Assembly: GCA_964036195.1 (NCBI GenBank)
Contig: OZ038451.1
Location: 7,878,529-7,942,528, forward strand
DNA: 64,000 nucleotides
From: Sphaerolaimus hirsutus
Lineage: Eukaryota > Nematoda > Chromadorea > Monhysterida > Sphaerolaimidae
Direction: 5' to 3'
Below the pieces are notes generated by a model, which did not search any database, was not told the origin of the DNA, and worked only from the letters and a program-made list of their open reading frames with translations. Of the stretch, positions 10,125-22,641 are shown piece by piece. How positions within the stretch are numbered: the stretch's first letter is position 1; every line of letters begins with the position of its first letter. The position numbers and the translations under genes are program-made.

Positions 10125-13100
10125 TCAAGTTTTCACATCGCTGTGTTCACACGTCGCGTAACTTTCGTGCGGTATCTTGTTGCCAACTTTCAATAATTTC
10201 ATTCTAACTTGAGCACTTGGTGGATGCGTTTGAATGCAGCCCGTATCACTTCCAACGTGTAACATTCTTAGGACTTTTTTGCGAATCGTCCGATTGAGAC
10301 ACATGTAGACGATTACGTTGCCTCCTGCGTGGGCAGAGTTTAGCGAATGTTGGGCGGTAAGTAGCTGGAGCCTGTATCACAGGGGTCTCGAATGGGGGGG
10401 GGGGGTTGGGGGGGGGGGGTTACCCCCCCCCCCAAACCGCCCAGCTATCTATCTATCCCGGAGGCCGCTCAGCTATCTATCTATCCCGGAGGCAAAATTT
10501 TGGGCTACTACCCCCTAAACCCCCCCCCCCCAAATCGCCCAGCTATCTACCTGTCTGGAGCGATTTTTCAGAAACTATACCCCAAGTTTCGCTCAAAATC
10601 GCTATTTCTCATACCTATATATAGATTTTCACCTCCAAAATCACTAGTTCATGCATCTAACTGCCTATTTTCAGCTATTTTAAGTAGTATATGCACTTGT
10701 ATACTCATTTTGAGCTATTTTTCACCTACTTTTAGCGATTTTTCTCCATTTTCCTCCTTCTATGCCCCGAAAAAGCCTATATATCGAACCACCACAACCC
10801 CCCCCCAAACCCCCCCCAACCCCCCCCCCCCCAGAAAATTTTCAGCTATCTATCCCTCCGGAGGAGCGATTTGCTATCTATCCAACCACTCGGAGGGTCA
10901 AAATTCAAGATACCCCTGCTGTATCAGTTATACTCGAGTGATGTTAAAAGCGTCTGGACTTTTGCTCCAAGAGCCAAAAGCTCCATGGTACTTTTCCGTA
11001 CCTCAGCGTCAAGCGTCATAGCAAAATGGCGCCGAGCGCCACGCCGCTTTTTACTTTAGCGCCAGCGCCAGGCATTTGGTTCCTGGCACCATGAAAAAAT
11101 GGCGCCAGCGCCATGGCGCGAGAAAAAATCGGCGCGAACGAACTTTGCGTCTGGCCTCTAAGCTTCAAATCTCACCGTGTGTGAATTGCCAGAGGACGGT
11201 GACCAGCACGAAGGGGGTGGCGGTGGTGAAGAGTCTGGGCACGAGCACGTAGCCCAGCGCGCTGCAGAACGTGTTCAGGCACAGGAAGAACGCCTGCAGC
11301 GTGACCCGCCGCTCCGTTTTGCCCATGTTTCCATCTGCGAAATCGACTTTGTTTGTAAATATGTTCAGATGTCCAGGGTGTTTTTTGCCAACTGCGGACA
11401 TGCAGATGTCCAGGGGTGCTCAGGGCCATAGCCAGGATTTTGGATCGGAGGAGGTTGTATACAGAGCCTGGTGAATGGGGGGGGGGGGTGTCCCTATAAA
11501 TTTGAGCCTGCCATTGGTATCAATGTCTACAGCTAAACTGCACCTTTCTTAGTGGCATTTATACTTCTAAAACATACATTTAAAAAGCTATAATGTGCAG
11601 TGGATAAATGCCTGCCAAATAGAATAAAATCGCGATATGAAAGTGCCATTTCATGGCATATTTATGTCTCACTACAGGGGTCTCCAGGATTTTGGCCCTC
11701 GCGGGCAAGGACGTATCCAGGGGGGGGGCGGGGGGGGGCTGCAGCCCCCCCCCTTCCCGGGGTGAGACCTAAAAAGTCCCGGAAAATGCAACTTTTCATG
11801 TATATTTTTCTATGTTTCTCAAAAATTTTGCGCGCAAGCGCGCAATGTCTTCCCGATGCATTGTATTTTCAGCGGATCGGTCCCTGTAAACAAAGATCCT
11901 CGGAAATGAGCATATTTTTGCAACTTTCGCTGTTTATGTATGCATATTTACATACATATAAAGCGGTTCCTGGCGCTGGCGCCAACGCCAATAACGCCAT
12001 GGTGTGGCGCCTTTGTATGGCGCTAGCGCCAAAACGCCTTTCCGTCCCTATATAGGGAAAAATTTTAGGGGGGGGGGCTGAGCCCCCCCCGTTCGCCGGG
12101 CTCCGTAAACAAGCAGCCCCCCCCGCTCAAAAATCCTGGATACGTCCCTGCTCGCGGGGGCTGGATACATGGCAAATCGCTCCTCCGGAGGGATAGATAG
12201 CTGGAAAATTTTTCTGGGGGGGGCTGGCGGGGGCACAATATATAGGCTTTTTCAAGGTTAAGAAGGCAGAAAGGGGAAAAAAATCGCTAATAATCAGTTA
12301 AAAGTAGCCAAAAGTAGGTATAAAATGGCTAAAAATAGGTATATAACTGTGTATAAAACTGGAAAGCACGATTTTGATGGTGAAAAACTATAAAAAGGTG
12401 CGAAAATTGGTGATTTTGAGTGAAAATTGGGGCAAAATTTCTCAAAAACCACTCCAGATAGATAGATAGCTGAGCGATTTGGGGGGGGGGGGGTCTTCGG
12501 GGGTAGTAGCCAAAAATTTTGCCTCGGGATAGATAGATAGCTGAGCGGCCTCCGGGATAGATAGATAGCTGGCCGATTTGGGAGGGGGGCAGCCCCCCCC
12601 CAGCCCCCCCCCCCCCTAGGAGACCCCTGTCTCACTATATATTTAGTTATGAGGGCATAAAATAACTCACTTGCTCTAGCTCTCAAACTGATTGAGCTGG
12701 CGGCTTGTCTCAATTTATACAGCACACACGCATACATGGCAGCCATGACACCAGTGGTTGCAAAATTGTTGAATGTGTTCATGCTGATTGAAAGTGACTG
12801 GGTCTTTGAAAAGATGGGTTACAATTACATTGATTTTCAAGAAATTTAAAACCTGAGATGAAACTTGACAAAATGTATTGTTTATCAAAAAAATTATGAT
12901 TGAAATCTTAAGAAACTTTCCATGGTAAATAGTACAAAACCACCATTCCATTAAGCACATTGTCACAAGATAAACCTACCCCTGAATATGGGTCAAAGAG
13001 CCACACTCCCACTCCACTGTGGTACAGTGAACCAGCATAATTAGTTAGATAAGTTATTCCATAAATGCTACCATATCCAAGTGCAAATGCCAACCATATA

Positions 13101-13743
13101 TAGACTCTTTTATCACCAAAATATTGGTTACTGAGAATTTTTGAGTGCATCTGCACAGCCCTGTTTAAGCTGAGCAACATGCACAGGCCACAATATGCTA
13201 TCCATGCAACTAGAATAAGGAGTGTATTATAAAATGTTTGAATTTGTGAATTGAAAAGCAACTAACACTCTCCAGCAGCTCCAATTATTTTGAGTGCATC
13301 ATGATATTTGCGACAATATGGGATGCCCACAATTGAAGCTATGCCAGAGAATGTGGCACAAATTGCCAATGCAAAGATGTCAACTATGCCCATTACTGCC
13401 AAAATTTTGTAGCATGCCTTTGAAATTAGATCCTTGTGGAACATTGCCATCAAACATGGAATGTATCTGAAAGAAATTGTGTTAGATTTTGCTGATTAAA
13501 CACTAATTCATATCACACCAAACTTTTTTCAAATGTAATTCTCAGCATACATACATAAATGTATGATCTTATCATCAGTATCCAAAAATGCACATGCTAT
13601 TTACTCCCCACTAACATGGCTGTGAACAATATTCCATCCAATAGAAATGCCACGCCAAGGGGCACATTCACAAAATCCCCTGTGTTGTTTACTTCACCAT
13701 TTTTGTTCACAGTGCACACTATCAGGTCACTCAATTCTCCCAT
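10125..13743 (-). CDS. Srt-like serpentine chemoreceptor (7TM GPCR), copy A
   Basis: Six minus-strand exons: 13743-13616, 13466-13267, 13209-12980, 12803-12671, 11334-11176 and 10324-10125, 1050 bases giving 349 residues. All junctions obey GT-AG and keep one frame. ATG at 13743 opens MGELSDLIVC; the first intron splits an Ile codon so that helix 1 runs into YIPCLMAM at helix 2. Further landmarks are a Cys in VGIPYC before helix 3, LLSLNR at the helix 3 end, VWLFDPYSG in the second outer loop, LQAFFLC at the start of helix 6, LWQFTHGGG and VYMCLNRTIRKKV at helix 7, then a soluble tail. This pattern fits the nematode serpentine receptor class T family; a role in chemosensation is family knowledge, not visible here. 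Introns of 149, 57, 176, 1336 and 851 bases; the last two carry mobile elements. The gene lies inside the giant zinc-finger intron on the opposite strand. Confidence 0.85.
10380..10918. mobile_element. hAT-like element, CAGGGGTCTC / CTATCTATC family
   Basis: CAGGGGTCTCGAAT and ATTCAAGATACCCCTG are inverted ends; duplication CTGTATCA occurs at 10372-10379 and 10919-10926. Subterminal words are CAGCTATCTATCTATCCCGG and G or C runs. It sits in intron 5 of receptor copy A; copy B has no element at this position. Relatives at 11675-12629, 16729-17345, 27767-28226, 28601-28740 and 28880-29060. Confidence 0.9.
11430..11495. repeat. Fragment of CGTAGCCAGG family
   Basis: CAGGGCCATAGCCAGGATTT followed by GTATACAGAGCC and a G run is a truncated left end of the family seen complete at 24112-24989. 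Located in intron 4 of receptor copy A. Confidence 0.5.
11675..12629. mobile_element. hAT-like element, CAGGGGTCTC family, with a nested element
   Basis: Outer ends CAGGGGTCTCC and GGAGACCCCTG, with duplication TCTCACTA at 11667-11674 and 12630-12637. It is split near its left end by a second element at 11706-12150. GATAGATAGATAGCTGAGCGG words mark the right arm. Located in intron 4 of receptor copy A. Confidence 0.9.
11706..12150. mobile_element. hAT-like element, CAAGGACGTATCCAGG family, nested
   Basis: Ends CAAGGACGTATCCAGG and CCTGGATACGTCCCTG with duplication CTCGCGGG (11698-11705, 12151-12158). Interior palindrome TGCGCGCAAGCGCGCA at 11829-11844. It inserted into the older CAGGGGTCTC element around it. 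Confidence 0.92.
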
Positions 13744-13984
13744 TTTAGATTGATTACTATGGATTACAATTCAGATATTTTAGCTGCCCTGTCTAGCATT
13801 GAAATTGAATTTAAATGAATTGTGTTAATGGCATGGACTGTTTATAAATAGAAGGCTATAGTTGATGTTGAAGCTTGAGGGTGCAATGCAAACAGACACA
13901 GATATAAATTAGCTTCAGTGTGTTTGGAAAGTGATGTACAGCAGAATTTCAAGTTATTTGAGGTTTCGTATTCGTTTCGTTTCG

Positions 13985-14319
13985 AATTTTGTAGCATGCC
14001 TTTGCAATTAGATCCTTCTGTAACATTGCCATCAAACATGGTATGTATCTGAATGAAATAGTACTGTTAGATGTTACTAATTAAGCACCAATTAATATCA
14101 GATCACATCTAACTTCTTTCAGATGTACCTCTAAACTTCACATCTTATGATCAGGATCCCAAGATGCACATCAGTATTTACTCCCCACTAACATGGCTGT
14201 GAACAATATTCCATCCAATAGGAATGCTACACCAAGGGGCACATTCACAAAATCCCCTGTGTTGTTCACTTCACCCTTTTTGTTCAAAGTGCACACAATC
14301 AAGTCACTCAATTCCCCAT
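13985..14319 (-). pseudogene. Broken third Srt-like receptor copy
   Basis: 14319-14193 matches exon 1 of the two intact receptors but is 127 instead of 128 bases: the ATG is followed by GGGAATTGA where they have GGAGAATTG, so one lost base makes an early stop. 14048-13985 matches the start of exon 2 (YIPCLMAM region) and then breaks off at AAAATT, replaced by unrelated CGAAACGAAACG. Upstream-type sequence at 13866-13967 matches the region upstream of copy B (38590-38880). No later exons follow. Confidence 0.85.
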
Positions 14320-14460
14320 GTTAGGAGGTTTTGTAAGTACAAATCATTTAGTAGTACTGCCTTGTGGCACTCAGTTAGATTTGAACTAGTCATGCGATGA
14401 CTGTCAATTTTTATTTCTTTCCATTATTGCTCAATTATTTTATTACAGTTAATTACAATT

Positions 14461-15751
14461 GAGGTGTCCAATTCTAAAAGTCGACAAGTCCAAAATGTGA
14501 AAATTTTGAGTTAGGCCCGGAAACGTCATCTGGGGCTACTCCCGCACATTTTTCAAAATTTTCCATCAATTTTTTGAGCTCACATTAGAGTGTCAAAAAA
14601 ATTTTTTTACGGAAAACGGAAAGGTAAAAAATGTTCAGGTTACAGAAAACAGAAAGGTAAAAAAAAATTTCTGCTGGAAAACGGAAAGGTAAAAAAATTC
14701 CACTCAGCGGAAAACGGAAAACGGAAACGTAAAAAAAAATTATTGGCCGGAAAACGGAAAAATGAAATGCCGGAAAACGGAACACGGAAAGCTAAATTTT
14801 CACGGAAACGGAAAAAATAAAGTGAAATTTGCACGGAAATGGCAAATTTGCAGAAGGAAAACCTGCATGCCGATTTGCCTGTTTGGCTTTGATTGTGGTA
14901 GCTGTACATTCTGCACTATGGACCATACCAGTAACTTCACTTGTAGTTCAAGCTTAACTGAACCAACAAAAAATCATCAAAAGGTAGCAAAAATACACTA
15001 CAACAACAATAAGAATTTAGCAAAAGTGAACTTTGATGTAACTGAACAGTAAAAAGTATACTCAGCGGACTGCTAAGTACGTGTCCAAAATTACTTTGTG
15101 TTTTTTGCAGATTTGATACAGATAAAAATTATGAATGACACAAGAACCTGGTAGTTAAAAACACCATAGTGGAAAAAGATAAATACAGATTGGAAAAAAT
15201 AATGGAAAAATGCCAGAAAACTGAAAATCGAGCCAGAAAATGGTAAAATGGCCTGGAAAAATGGAAACGGAAAGGTGAAAAAATTTTAGTTGGAAAACCA
15301 AAAAATGGGCCGGAAAAACGGAAACGGAAAGGTAACAAATTTCAGCTGCCGGAAAATGGAAAGGTAAAAAATTTTTGGCTGCTGGAAAACGGAAAGGTAA
15401 AAAAATCTCAGCTGCCGGAAAATGGAAAACGGAAAGGTAAAAATTTTTCCTGCAGAAAGGCGGAAACGGAAAACGGAAAGGAAATTTGACACCCTAGCTC
15501 ACATGCCCATATGGCAAAGTGCCAAATTTGACATTTTTGGGAAAAACGCAAAAAATGTGGGCAAGAAGTCGACAAGTCCACTTAGTTTTGGGCTAAAAGT
15601 TGACAAGTCCACCTTCCGCAGCCTTATTTTATGGGAAAAAATGCAAGAAATGGACACGCACCACGGACCTGGAATTGGAAAAGAAACTTAAAATGCGATT
15701 TACTCAAAATCGCATTTTGTGGACTTGTCGGCTTTTGGAATTAGACGCCTC
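14461..15751. mobile_element. Element ending GTCGACAAGTCC, copy 1, with nested hAT-like element
   Basis: Ends GAGGTGTCCAATTCTAAAAG and CTTTTGGAATTAGACGCCTC are inverted, each followed inwards by GTCGACAAGTCC. AATT flanks both sides, a possible 4-bp target duplication. The element at 14586-15496 is inserted inside. Relatives at 29629-30732 and 40741-52781. No coding capacity seen. Confidence 0.75.
14586..15496. mobile_element. hAT-like element with GGAAAACGGAAAGG arrays
   Basis: TAGAGTGTCAAA and TTTGACACCCTA ends with a perfect duplication GCTCACAT (14578-14585, 15497-15504). Both arms consist of variable CGGAAAACGGAAAGGTAAAAA words in opposite orientation; the centre (about 14860-15180) is unique sequence without a recognisable gene. 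Confidence 0.9.
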
Positions 15752-15860
15752 AATTATTATAATACATACAAATATAAATCGATTTCTGTGTGTTTGGAAA
15801 ATGGTGTACATCAGCATTTCAATTGAATAGATATAATGATGTAAAAGGTATACTATGTAC

Positions 15861-16556
15861 TAGGGTTGGCAAGCGATTTTTTTTAAGCGAGTTTTTTAAA
15901 AAAAATTCCGATTTTTTAAAAAAAAAATCGCAGCACCCGTACCGATTTTTTTTAAAAAAAATCGCTGGCAAAAAATTTTTGTACTAAAGCACTAGGTAAA
16001 ATGCAAAAATTTTGCGCGCAAGCGCGCACTTTCATGCATACAATCCATCAGTTGCTTTTTTCATGGCTTTTACAACCAATTTTGGGGGTGTAGTACCCAT
16101 TATGTGTGCTTTTAAGCGTGTAAGGTAGGCTGTGAATCATTTTAGGAAGTATTCATAGTTATGCTTTGTGTTGTCACATCAAAAATTTATGCAAATGCAT
16201 CCGCGTCAACTTCCAATATCATTTATATATTGTTCTGAGCAAGAACATGCTATTTCTGCAAACAAAATTGCAAATTGTTGATGAAATGTGATTCACGTCA
16301 CAAATATACCAATTTAATCACTTTAACACTTAAAAATAACTGACTTTCACGCTTTTCCGAAGCTCTACAATACTTATATTAGCACAGAAAACATAAGTGT
16401 GCACTCCTTACCTATTTATATGGCTTTTATTACCCCCAGAGGCGATTTTAGGCAGAAATGGGGCTAATTTTCACCCCAGCGATTTTTATTAAAAAAAATC
16501 GATTTTTTTAAAAAAAAATCGGGGTCGTTAAAAAAATCGATTTTTTTCCAACCCTA
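15861..16556. mobile_element. hAT-like element with GCGATTTTTTTTAAA ends
   Basis: TAGGGTTGGCAAGCGATTTT and AATCGATTTTTTTCCAACCCTA ends, with perfect duplication CTATGTAC (15853-15860, 16557-16564). A/T hairpins with CGATTTTT flank a unique centre. TGCGCGCAAGCGCGCA at 16013-16028. Confidence 0.9.
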
Positions 16557-16728
16557 CTATGTACGCTAGCGACAAAGCAAAACGCACTGTGGCGCTTATG
16601 GCGCTTGGCGCCATTTTGCTGTGGCGCCATTGGCTCTAAGCAAAATCGACAAAAATTTTTTACACGTAGTTGAGATACAATTTCACGTTTTGTTCATAGA
16701 ACCATCATTCTCCTATTCACCAAGATTT

Positions 16729-17345
16729 CTGGGGTCTCCAATGGGTGGTGTGGTTACACCCCAAAATCGGTCATCCATCTATCCCATAAGCTGCTTAACT
16801 ATCTATCCATCCCAAAGCAAAAAATTATTTCCACCTTTTGCTATTTTTTCAGTTTCAAAATCACTATTTTTACCCACATAAATTAGTAATATCAATTATC
16901 AATTCGTAGTAGTATATCCAGGGGTCTGGTGGGGGGGGGGGGTTACCCCCCCCCCAAACGCTCCAGCTATCTATCTATCCCGGAGGCCGCTCAGCTATCT
17001 ATCTGTCCCGAGGCGAAATTTTTGGCTACTATCCCCTGAACCTTCCCGTTCCCAAAAAAAATCGCCAGCTATCTATCTATCCTGGAGCGATTTTTGAGAA
17101 ATTTAGCCTAATTTTCACTCAAAATCGCTACTTTTCATACCTTTTTTATATATTTTCACCGTCAAAATCATCAATGTGTATGTCTTATCGCACATTTTCA
17201 GCTATTTTTGGCTATTTATGTGCTTATGTATGTACCTATTTGTACCTACTCTTAACCAATTTTTAGCTATGTTTCATTTATTTTTAGCGATTTTTCCCCC
17301 CTTTTTTAGCTTCTAAACCTCAGAATAGCCTATATATATTGTAAG
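16729..17345. mobile_element. Degenerate CAGGGGTCTC family copies
   Basis: GGGGTCTCCAATGGGTGG at 16731 and CCAGGGGTCTGGTGGGGG at 16918 look like two left ends, followed by CCAGCTATCTATCTATCCCGG words and by the family's interior (ATTTTTAGCTATTT). No right end and no target duplication is seen, so one copy probably disrupted another. Confidence 0.6.
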
Positions 17346-18132
17346 GCATAAATTACATTGTAAATAATCACGATTTGAAATACTGTTTATTTTCATCCAC
17401 ACGTTTGCTGTCGATGATTGAAAGGTACAATTTGAAAGTGTCATTTACGTAAGGCCCCGTTTACACGGATTTTTCGTGACGACAAAAAATCGGTGTCGTC
17501 ACGGACCTTTTTGCGATGAAAATTGAAAATATCACACATGTGACAACAAATCGGCCTTGTCGTGGCATGACACAAATCAGCCTCGTTGACGCCGACAAGC
17601 AATTTTTTTGTTATCATGTACACCAGATGCTTTTTTCATACTCTGATGTGGCTATGTCATTGATGGGGCCATGTCCACACAATTTTTTGTTTTATTGTGT
17701 GATGCATTAATGACATTTAGGTGATGGCACCTGAAGAATGTTGTCACAAGCAAAGCACGTTCACAGCTTGTGACGACGATTTGGAAACGCATTTGACCAA
17801 TTTGTCGGAAAGTTGTCGAAAAGCCTCGCTACCAAGGCTGATTTACATGATTCCGACAAAATTTTCAATCGTCTTTATCTCAGATATTTCACAACCGATT
17901 TCGACATATCAACATTCAAAATGATCGGAACAACCTGTAGATTTCATTTTTGTGGTTGGATTAGTGATGTCTAAATTAGTTATGCCAATTTGACCTGACT
18001 TTGTCATACACCATAAAAAACATTTCGGCCATGCCCCCAGATAGTTGAAACAAAAAGACTTCATATGCCAAAGAGTTTTTTTGAACATCCTTCTCTGATC
18101 AAAAGTTCTAGCAGTTCAAAGTTGCATTTTGC

Positions 18133-20127
18133 CAGAGTTGTGCAAATACTGGTATTTTTGGGAATCGTAAATGTAAATGTAAATACCTTTTCCAAATAAA
18201 AATTATAAATACTAAAACGTAAGGTATTTTTAAAATACCAAGGAATATGTAAAAAAAAACATAAACATAAAAATTTTACGCACAGTATTTGCCATTGTGC
18301 TTTGGAAAATACCATTATTTTCACCTATATATTTATGGGTCAATCGCTCAATCTGCACCACTTTCTGTTATAAGTGTGGCCAAATACAACTATGCTGGTG
18401 ATTCTGGGGGAGTCCCAGACATTGTAAAATGCCTTGTAAAATGTCAAATGGCATGTAAAGTGTCTAAAGTCATGCAAAATGCCATGGAAGGTAGCAAATC
18501 TTAGCTATTTTGCTGGGCATTTTACATGAGTTTTGACATTTGCATGAAATTTACATTTTACAGGGCATTGTACTCAACCTAGGATTGGCACTAGAGCTTG
18601 CATTCGCCCTGCCAGTTTCAAAACATGTGCTACTCACAGTTGTTGCAAGTGCGTCATCGGAATTAGCATTGAAAAAAATGACCGATTTTGAGAAAATATA
18701 ATTAAATATTATCTCAGAAAATCTCTCAAGAAAAAAATATAATTAAATACAATTTAATCTCTCAGGTGATTTTTGAAAATATAATTAAATCTCTGAGAAA
18801 ATCTCTTTCAGTTCAAAAAAATCTCAGAAAAATCTCTCAACTTAAACCAAGTTATAATCATATTTCAAGGTGCTTGAACCATTAAGAGTAGATATTATGC
18901 AACATGTGTTGTTGAAGCGTTTCATTCACATTTTCAAATGCTAACAACTTCTACTGACATGACAGCACTCTTATAGAATACACCATGTTCACGTGCCCCA
19001 CAGAATTTATCAGATGACTTTTGTCACCAAATTTTGGTAACTTTATCTGCAAAGCATGCAGTCCTACATAGTGGTTAAAAACTTTTACTTTAACTCCAAA
19101 AATATGTATACTTGAGTACTGACTATATATGTATATATTTGCTCTGAAAAAGTACCAGTACTGCATGTGTGTAGTTTTTGCACCATGAGATGTCAACATA
19201 AACCTCTAATGTCCAATTTATGCTTCTTTTCTGGTAATCTCATCCTGTTTGAACCCTACCAGTACTCATGCTTACATACACATTTTCAAAGTACTTGAGT
19301 ACAGAAAATGTGTTTCAAATAGAACCTGATATTGTTTTTTTCAAGCCATAGAAGGGAAAACGGGGAGAGAAAACCATTAAAATAGCCAAAGGGAACTAGC
19401 CTAAATGGGCATAAAGGTACATAATAGTTAAAAATAGCTGATAATAGGCAAAAAGTACATGAAGTAGTGTATTTGAAGGTGTAAATGTGTTTAAGTTAGG
19501 AAATTGGTGATTTTGAGAAAAATTGTGGCAAAACTTCTCAAAAATACTTACTTTTTAGAGAGATTTTCTCGGGAGATTTTCTCAATCAGAAAAAAATAAA
19601 ATTAAATCTCTCTGGAAAATTGTGGAAAAAATATAAATCTCAGAAAATCTTATATTTTCTGAGATTTTCTGAGATTTTTTAAATATAAATCTCCCAGAGA
19701 TTTTTTCAATGCTAATTGGAATTCATCACAAAAAAAATTAAAAACACAAGGCTCCACAAACAGACAAAAAGATTTCTGTGTTCAGCATTCAAACACATTT
19801 ATGAATATATATGTACCCAGTATTCCATGTGTAAGTGCAAGCGTGCAGTCACTTTTTTCATACACCGCTTTTCTGTAGGTATACATGTTACGTTTATGCA
19901 AAAACGTAAGAATATTGTTGGCTGCAGGTGGTGCGGCCCATTTGAACATGTGCACGTGTGAACGATCACAAGTTTTTTTAAATGTTTTCCCTAGTACCCA
20001 GGTATTTTGGTCAGGAAAACATAACAAAATGTAATAGTATTTTTGGAAAACGTAAACGTAAACGTAACTATAAATACTCGAATAACCAGGTATTTCGGGT
20101 AAACGTAAATACGTTTTTCCAACTCTG
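18133..20127. mobile_element. hAT-like element, CAGAGTTG / AAACGTAAACGT family, with nested element
   Basis: CAGAGTTGTGCAAATACTGG and ACGTTTTTCCAACTCTG ends, with perfect duplication CATTTTGC (18125-18132, 20128-20135). Subterminal words are GTAAATGTAAATG and CGTAAACGTAAACG. The 18664-19714 element is inserted inside, and a repeat of the AGTCCCAGAC type lies at 18405-18600. Confidence 0.88.
18664..19714. mobile_element. hAT-like element with TCTCAGAAAATCTC arrays
   Basis: TAGCATTGAAAAAA and TTTTTTCAATGCTA are inverted ends; flanks ATCGGAAT and ATTGGAAT match in 7 of 8. Both arms consist of AAAATCTCTCAGAGATTT words. A second copy begins at 62511 and probably runs past the window end. Confidence 0.85.
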
Positions 20128-20236
20128 CATTTTGCACATAACTGCATGACAAGCAGGGCTTCAGAAGTGCAGGGTGTCAGTGGTTCCCAATGGGGCATGG
20201 GTTGGAGGTAGGGCAGGGGTCTCCAATGGGGGTAAC

Positions 20237-20794
20237 TAGGGTTCAAACGGGATTGACTTTTCGGGATCGGGATCGGGATTCACTTTTTGAGATTTCGGGA
20301 TCGGGATCGGGATCGGGATCGGGATTGGTATTTTGAGATTTCGGGATCGGGATCGGGATTGGCCGGGATTGGGGTCACGGGATCGGGATCGGGATTGGCA
20401 TTTTTTCGGGATCGGGATTGGGATCTAGGGATAGCGATTTTCGTCACTGTTCTGGCATTCACAGTTGTTCTTAAAGGTCTCAAAACACTGTTGGATGCCA
20501 GAAAAGTGACATAAAATGGACGCTGGGGGTTTGCGTTAACATTTATGCCTGCAAAAATGTCATTTTTTCACTTTTTATAATTTCCACCATTTTTTCCGGG
20601 ATCGGGATCCCGGACTTGGGAGATTCTCGGGATCGGGATCGGGATTCGAAAGTTTTCGGGATCGGGATCGGGATTGGTATTTTTGGATTTCGGGATCGGG
20701 ATCGGGATTGGGGTTTCGGGATCGGGATCGGGATCAGGACTGCTAAATCCCGAAATTTCACGGGATCCGGGATCGGGATCCCGTTTGAACCCTA
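20237..20794. mobile_element. hAT-like element with CGGGATCGGGAT arrays
   Basis: TAGGGTTCAAACGGGAT and ATCCCGTTTGAACCCTA ends with perfect duplication GGGGTAAC (20229-20236, 20795-20802). Almost the whole element is GGGATCGGGATC words, inverted about a small unique centre (20440-20590). The outer nine TIR bases equal those of the CGATAT element at 3444, while the array differs. Confidence 0.92.
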
Positions 20795-20882
20795 GGGGTA
20801 ACCCCAATGGGATCTATTGTAACTTAATTAAAACACTATGGCCAACTTCACTTGAAGTCATGAATGTTCAGCAAAACCGATA

Positions 20883-21289
20883 TACTGTATTTCCTCGAAA
20901 TACCCCCCTCCCTTCAAAATACCCCCAGGTGTTTTTGAGCTGAGGAAAAAATAAACCCCCTCGAAATACCCCCGTCTGGAATGATGTACATCATGTATTC
21001 GATGTACATGATGTAATTATCGACGTGAGTTTGCATCGCTGGTTCACATTTTTTACTCTATGTTGTGTATAGATGTACGTTTATATGTCCCTATATATCC
21101 TATTTGGACACGTTTATTACCACCGTTGTTGGGTAAGTAAAGCCGTATTCTACACTATGAATTTCACAAAATTTTCTGACAAAATAATAACCCCCCTCGA
21201 ATAAGCCCCCCCCCCTCGAAAGACCCCACCTTAAAATTTCCACTCTGAAAAAAATATACCCCCTGGGGGTATTTCGAGTAAATACGGTA
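20883..21289. mobile_element. Foldback element with TACTGTATTTCCTCGAAATACC ends
   Basis: Starts TACTGTATTTCCTCGAAATA and ends ATTTCGAGTAAATACGGTA. It splits a TTTTAAAA-type hAT-like element whose left interior is at about 20807-20882 and whose right end (TTTTTTTCCATCCCTA) is at about 21545. Confidence 0.75.
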
Positions 21290-22214
21290 GGTAACAAGTC
21301 AACATAAAATGGATATTTTTGACAGAAATCACCACTTATAATGCTATCCCATGGCTCTACAGCCATTATATGGCTGTATATAACATCACAATATACTGTC
21401 ACCTGTCTGATATACCTATATATTCTGACTCCTAACCATATCTTGGAGCTTTAAAAAAAATTCTATTTAAAAAAAATGTTCAAAAAAATGTTTTTAAAAC
21501 AAACAAACAAGGTCTTGAAAAAAATATTTTTTTCCATCCCTAGTAGTAACAAATATATATCAGCGTTTATAGACACATAAGTAATTATATTGATGCTTTA
21601 ATACGTGTTCTAATGCAACTCATTCATTGTTTTTAACATATGTCCTGCTTCCAATGATGGGTAAGTTCTCCAAAAAACACTATGTGTTTTAAGTTTTTTT
21701 AAAATCAATACCTGTGTTTTGAGTTTTTTTTTCGCAAAAAAACTTAAGTAACTCTGTTCTCATTTCTGTGTTATTTGTAAAAACTCAATTTTTTTTTAGT
21801 TTTTCTCTATAAAAACTCCAGTTTTTCCGCAAAAATGATGATATACAGCATTTTGATGCATAAAATATTGGTTTTTCACATGTTTTAACCCCACATAACA
21901 TCTGTGTCTTATTCAAATGTCGAAAAAGTCCATAAAAATGTCTACAATGAGGACATCCACATCACAACATCAGCATCAACAAATTGCCCAGAAACAACAG
22001 TTTACACAGTACTCCAAAATTCTTCAATAGATGTGCACCGTATGGAAGACTACGGAATTGATTTGAACTACAACTATACTTAAACATGTTGAAACTTAAA
22101 TTGTCAAATCCACCGGGAGATGTGAATGTCATCTTTAATTTATTTTTTTTTGTTCCATCATAAAATATGGATACCTTATGTACATACATATTTACATACT
22201 ATACATGCATATCT

Positions 22215-22641
22215 TACCGTAAATCCTCGAATAAGTCCCCGGGGGAGTTATTTTTTCCTCAGAATTTTTTGAGGGGGGACTTATTCGAGGGGGGAGTTAT
22301 TCGAGGGGGGAGTTATTTTTTCGTTGGAATATTGAGTAAAAAGCATGATCAATATATTATCTAAATGGGGTTAAGTAGGTTGCATTAACGTCTAAGCCAG
22401 TATAGAAATCCCGTAATTCATGCAATGAAATCAATGTTAGTGTGCATCAATGCAAAATAATGCATAATTTTAATGAACGTATACATAAATACGTTTTTTA
22501 TACATTGACTTCTTTTTCACCCATAAAAGAGGGGGGAGTTATTCGAGGGGGGAGTTATTTTGTCCTCAGTCAGCTTACAGGGGGGAGTTATTCGAGGGGG
22601 GGAGTTATTCGAGGGGGGGACTTATTTGAGGATTTACGGTA
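22215..22641. mobile_element. Foldback element with TACCGTAAATCCTCGAATAAGTCC ends
   Basis: TACCGTAAATCCTCGAATAA at the left and its inverse, TTATTTGAGGATTTACGGTA, at the right; interior words GGGGGGAGTTATTCGAGG. A sister type of the TACCGTATTTCC family. A degenerate relative carrying another insertion lies at 26529-27590. Confidence 0.75.

Noticed and set aside
10392..11021. 209-codon Pro/Ser-rich open frame
   Set aside because: Runs through the CAGGGGTCTC element and its C homopolymers in an intron of receptor copy A; no coding pattern.
11177..11431. Plus-strand open frame opposite receptor exon 5 (also at 36228-36551)
   Set aside because: Antisense shadow of the GC-rich exon; the minus-strand frame has the receptor motifs and splice sites.
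20237..20794. Possible CRISPR-like direct repeat array
   Set aside because: Words are contiguous without unique spacers, inverted about a centre, and the setting is an animal genome with flanking target duplications.
20280..20943. Open frames of RSRSRS / DPDPDP and GIGIGSGSG type
   Set aside because: Translations of the CGGGATC arrays inside a hAT-like element; no start, splice signal or conservation.
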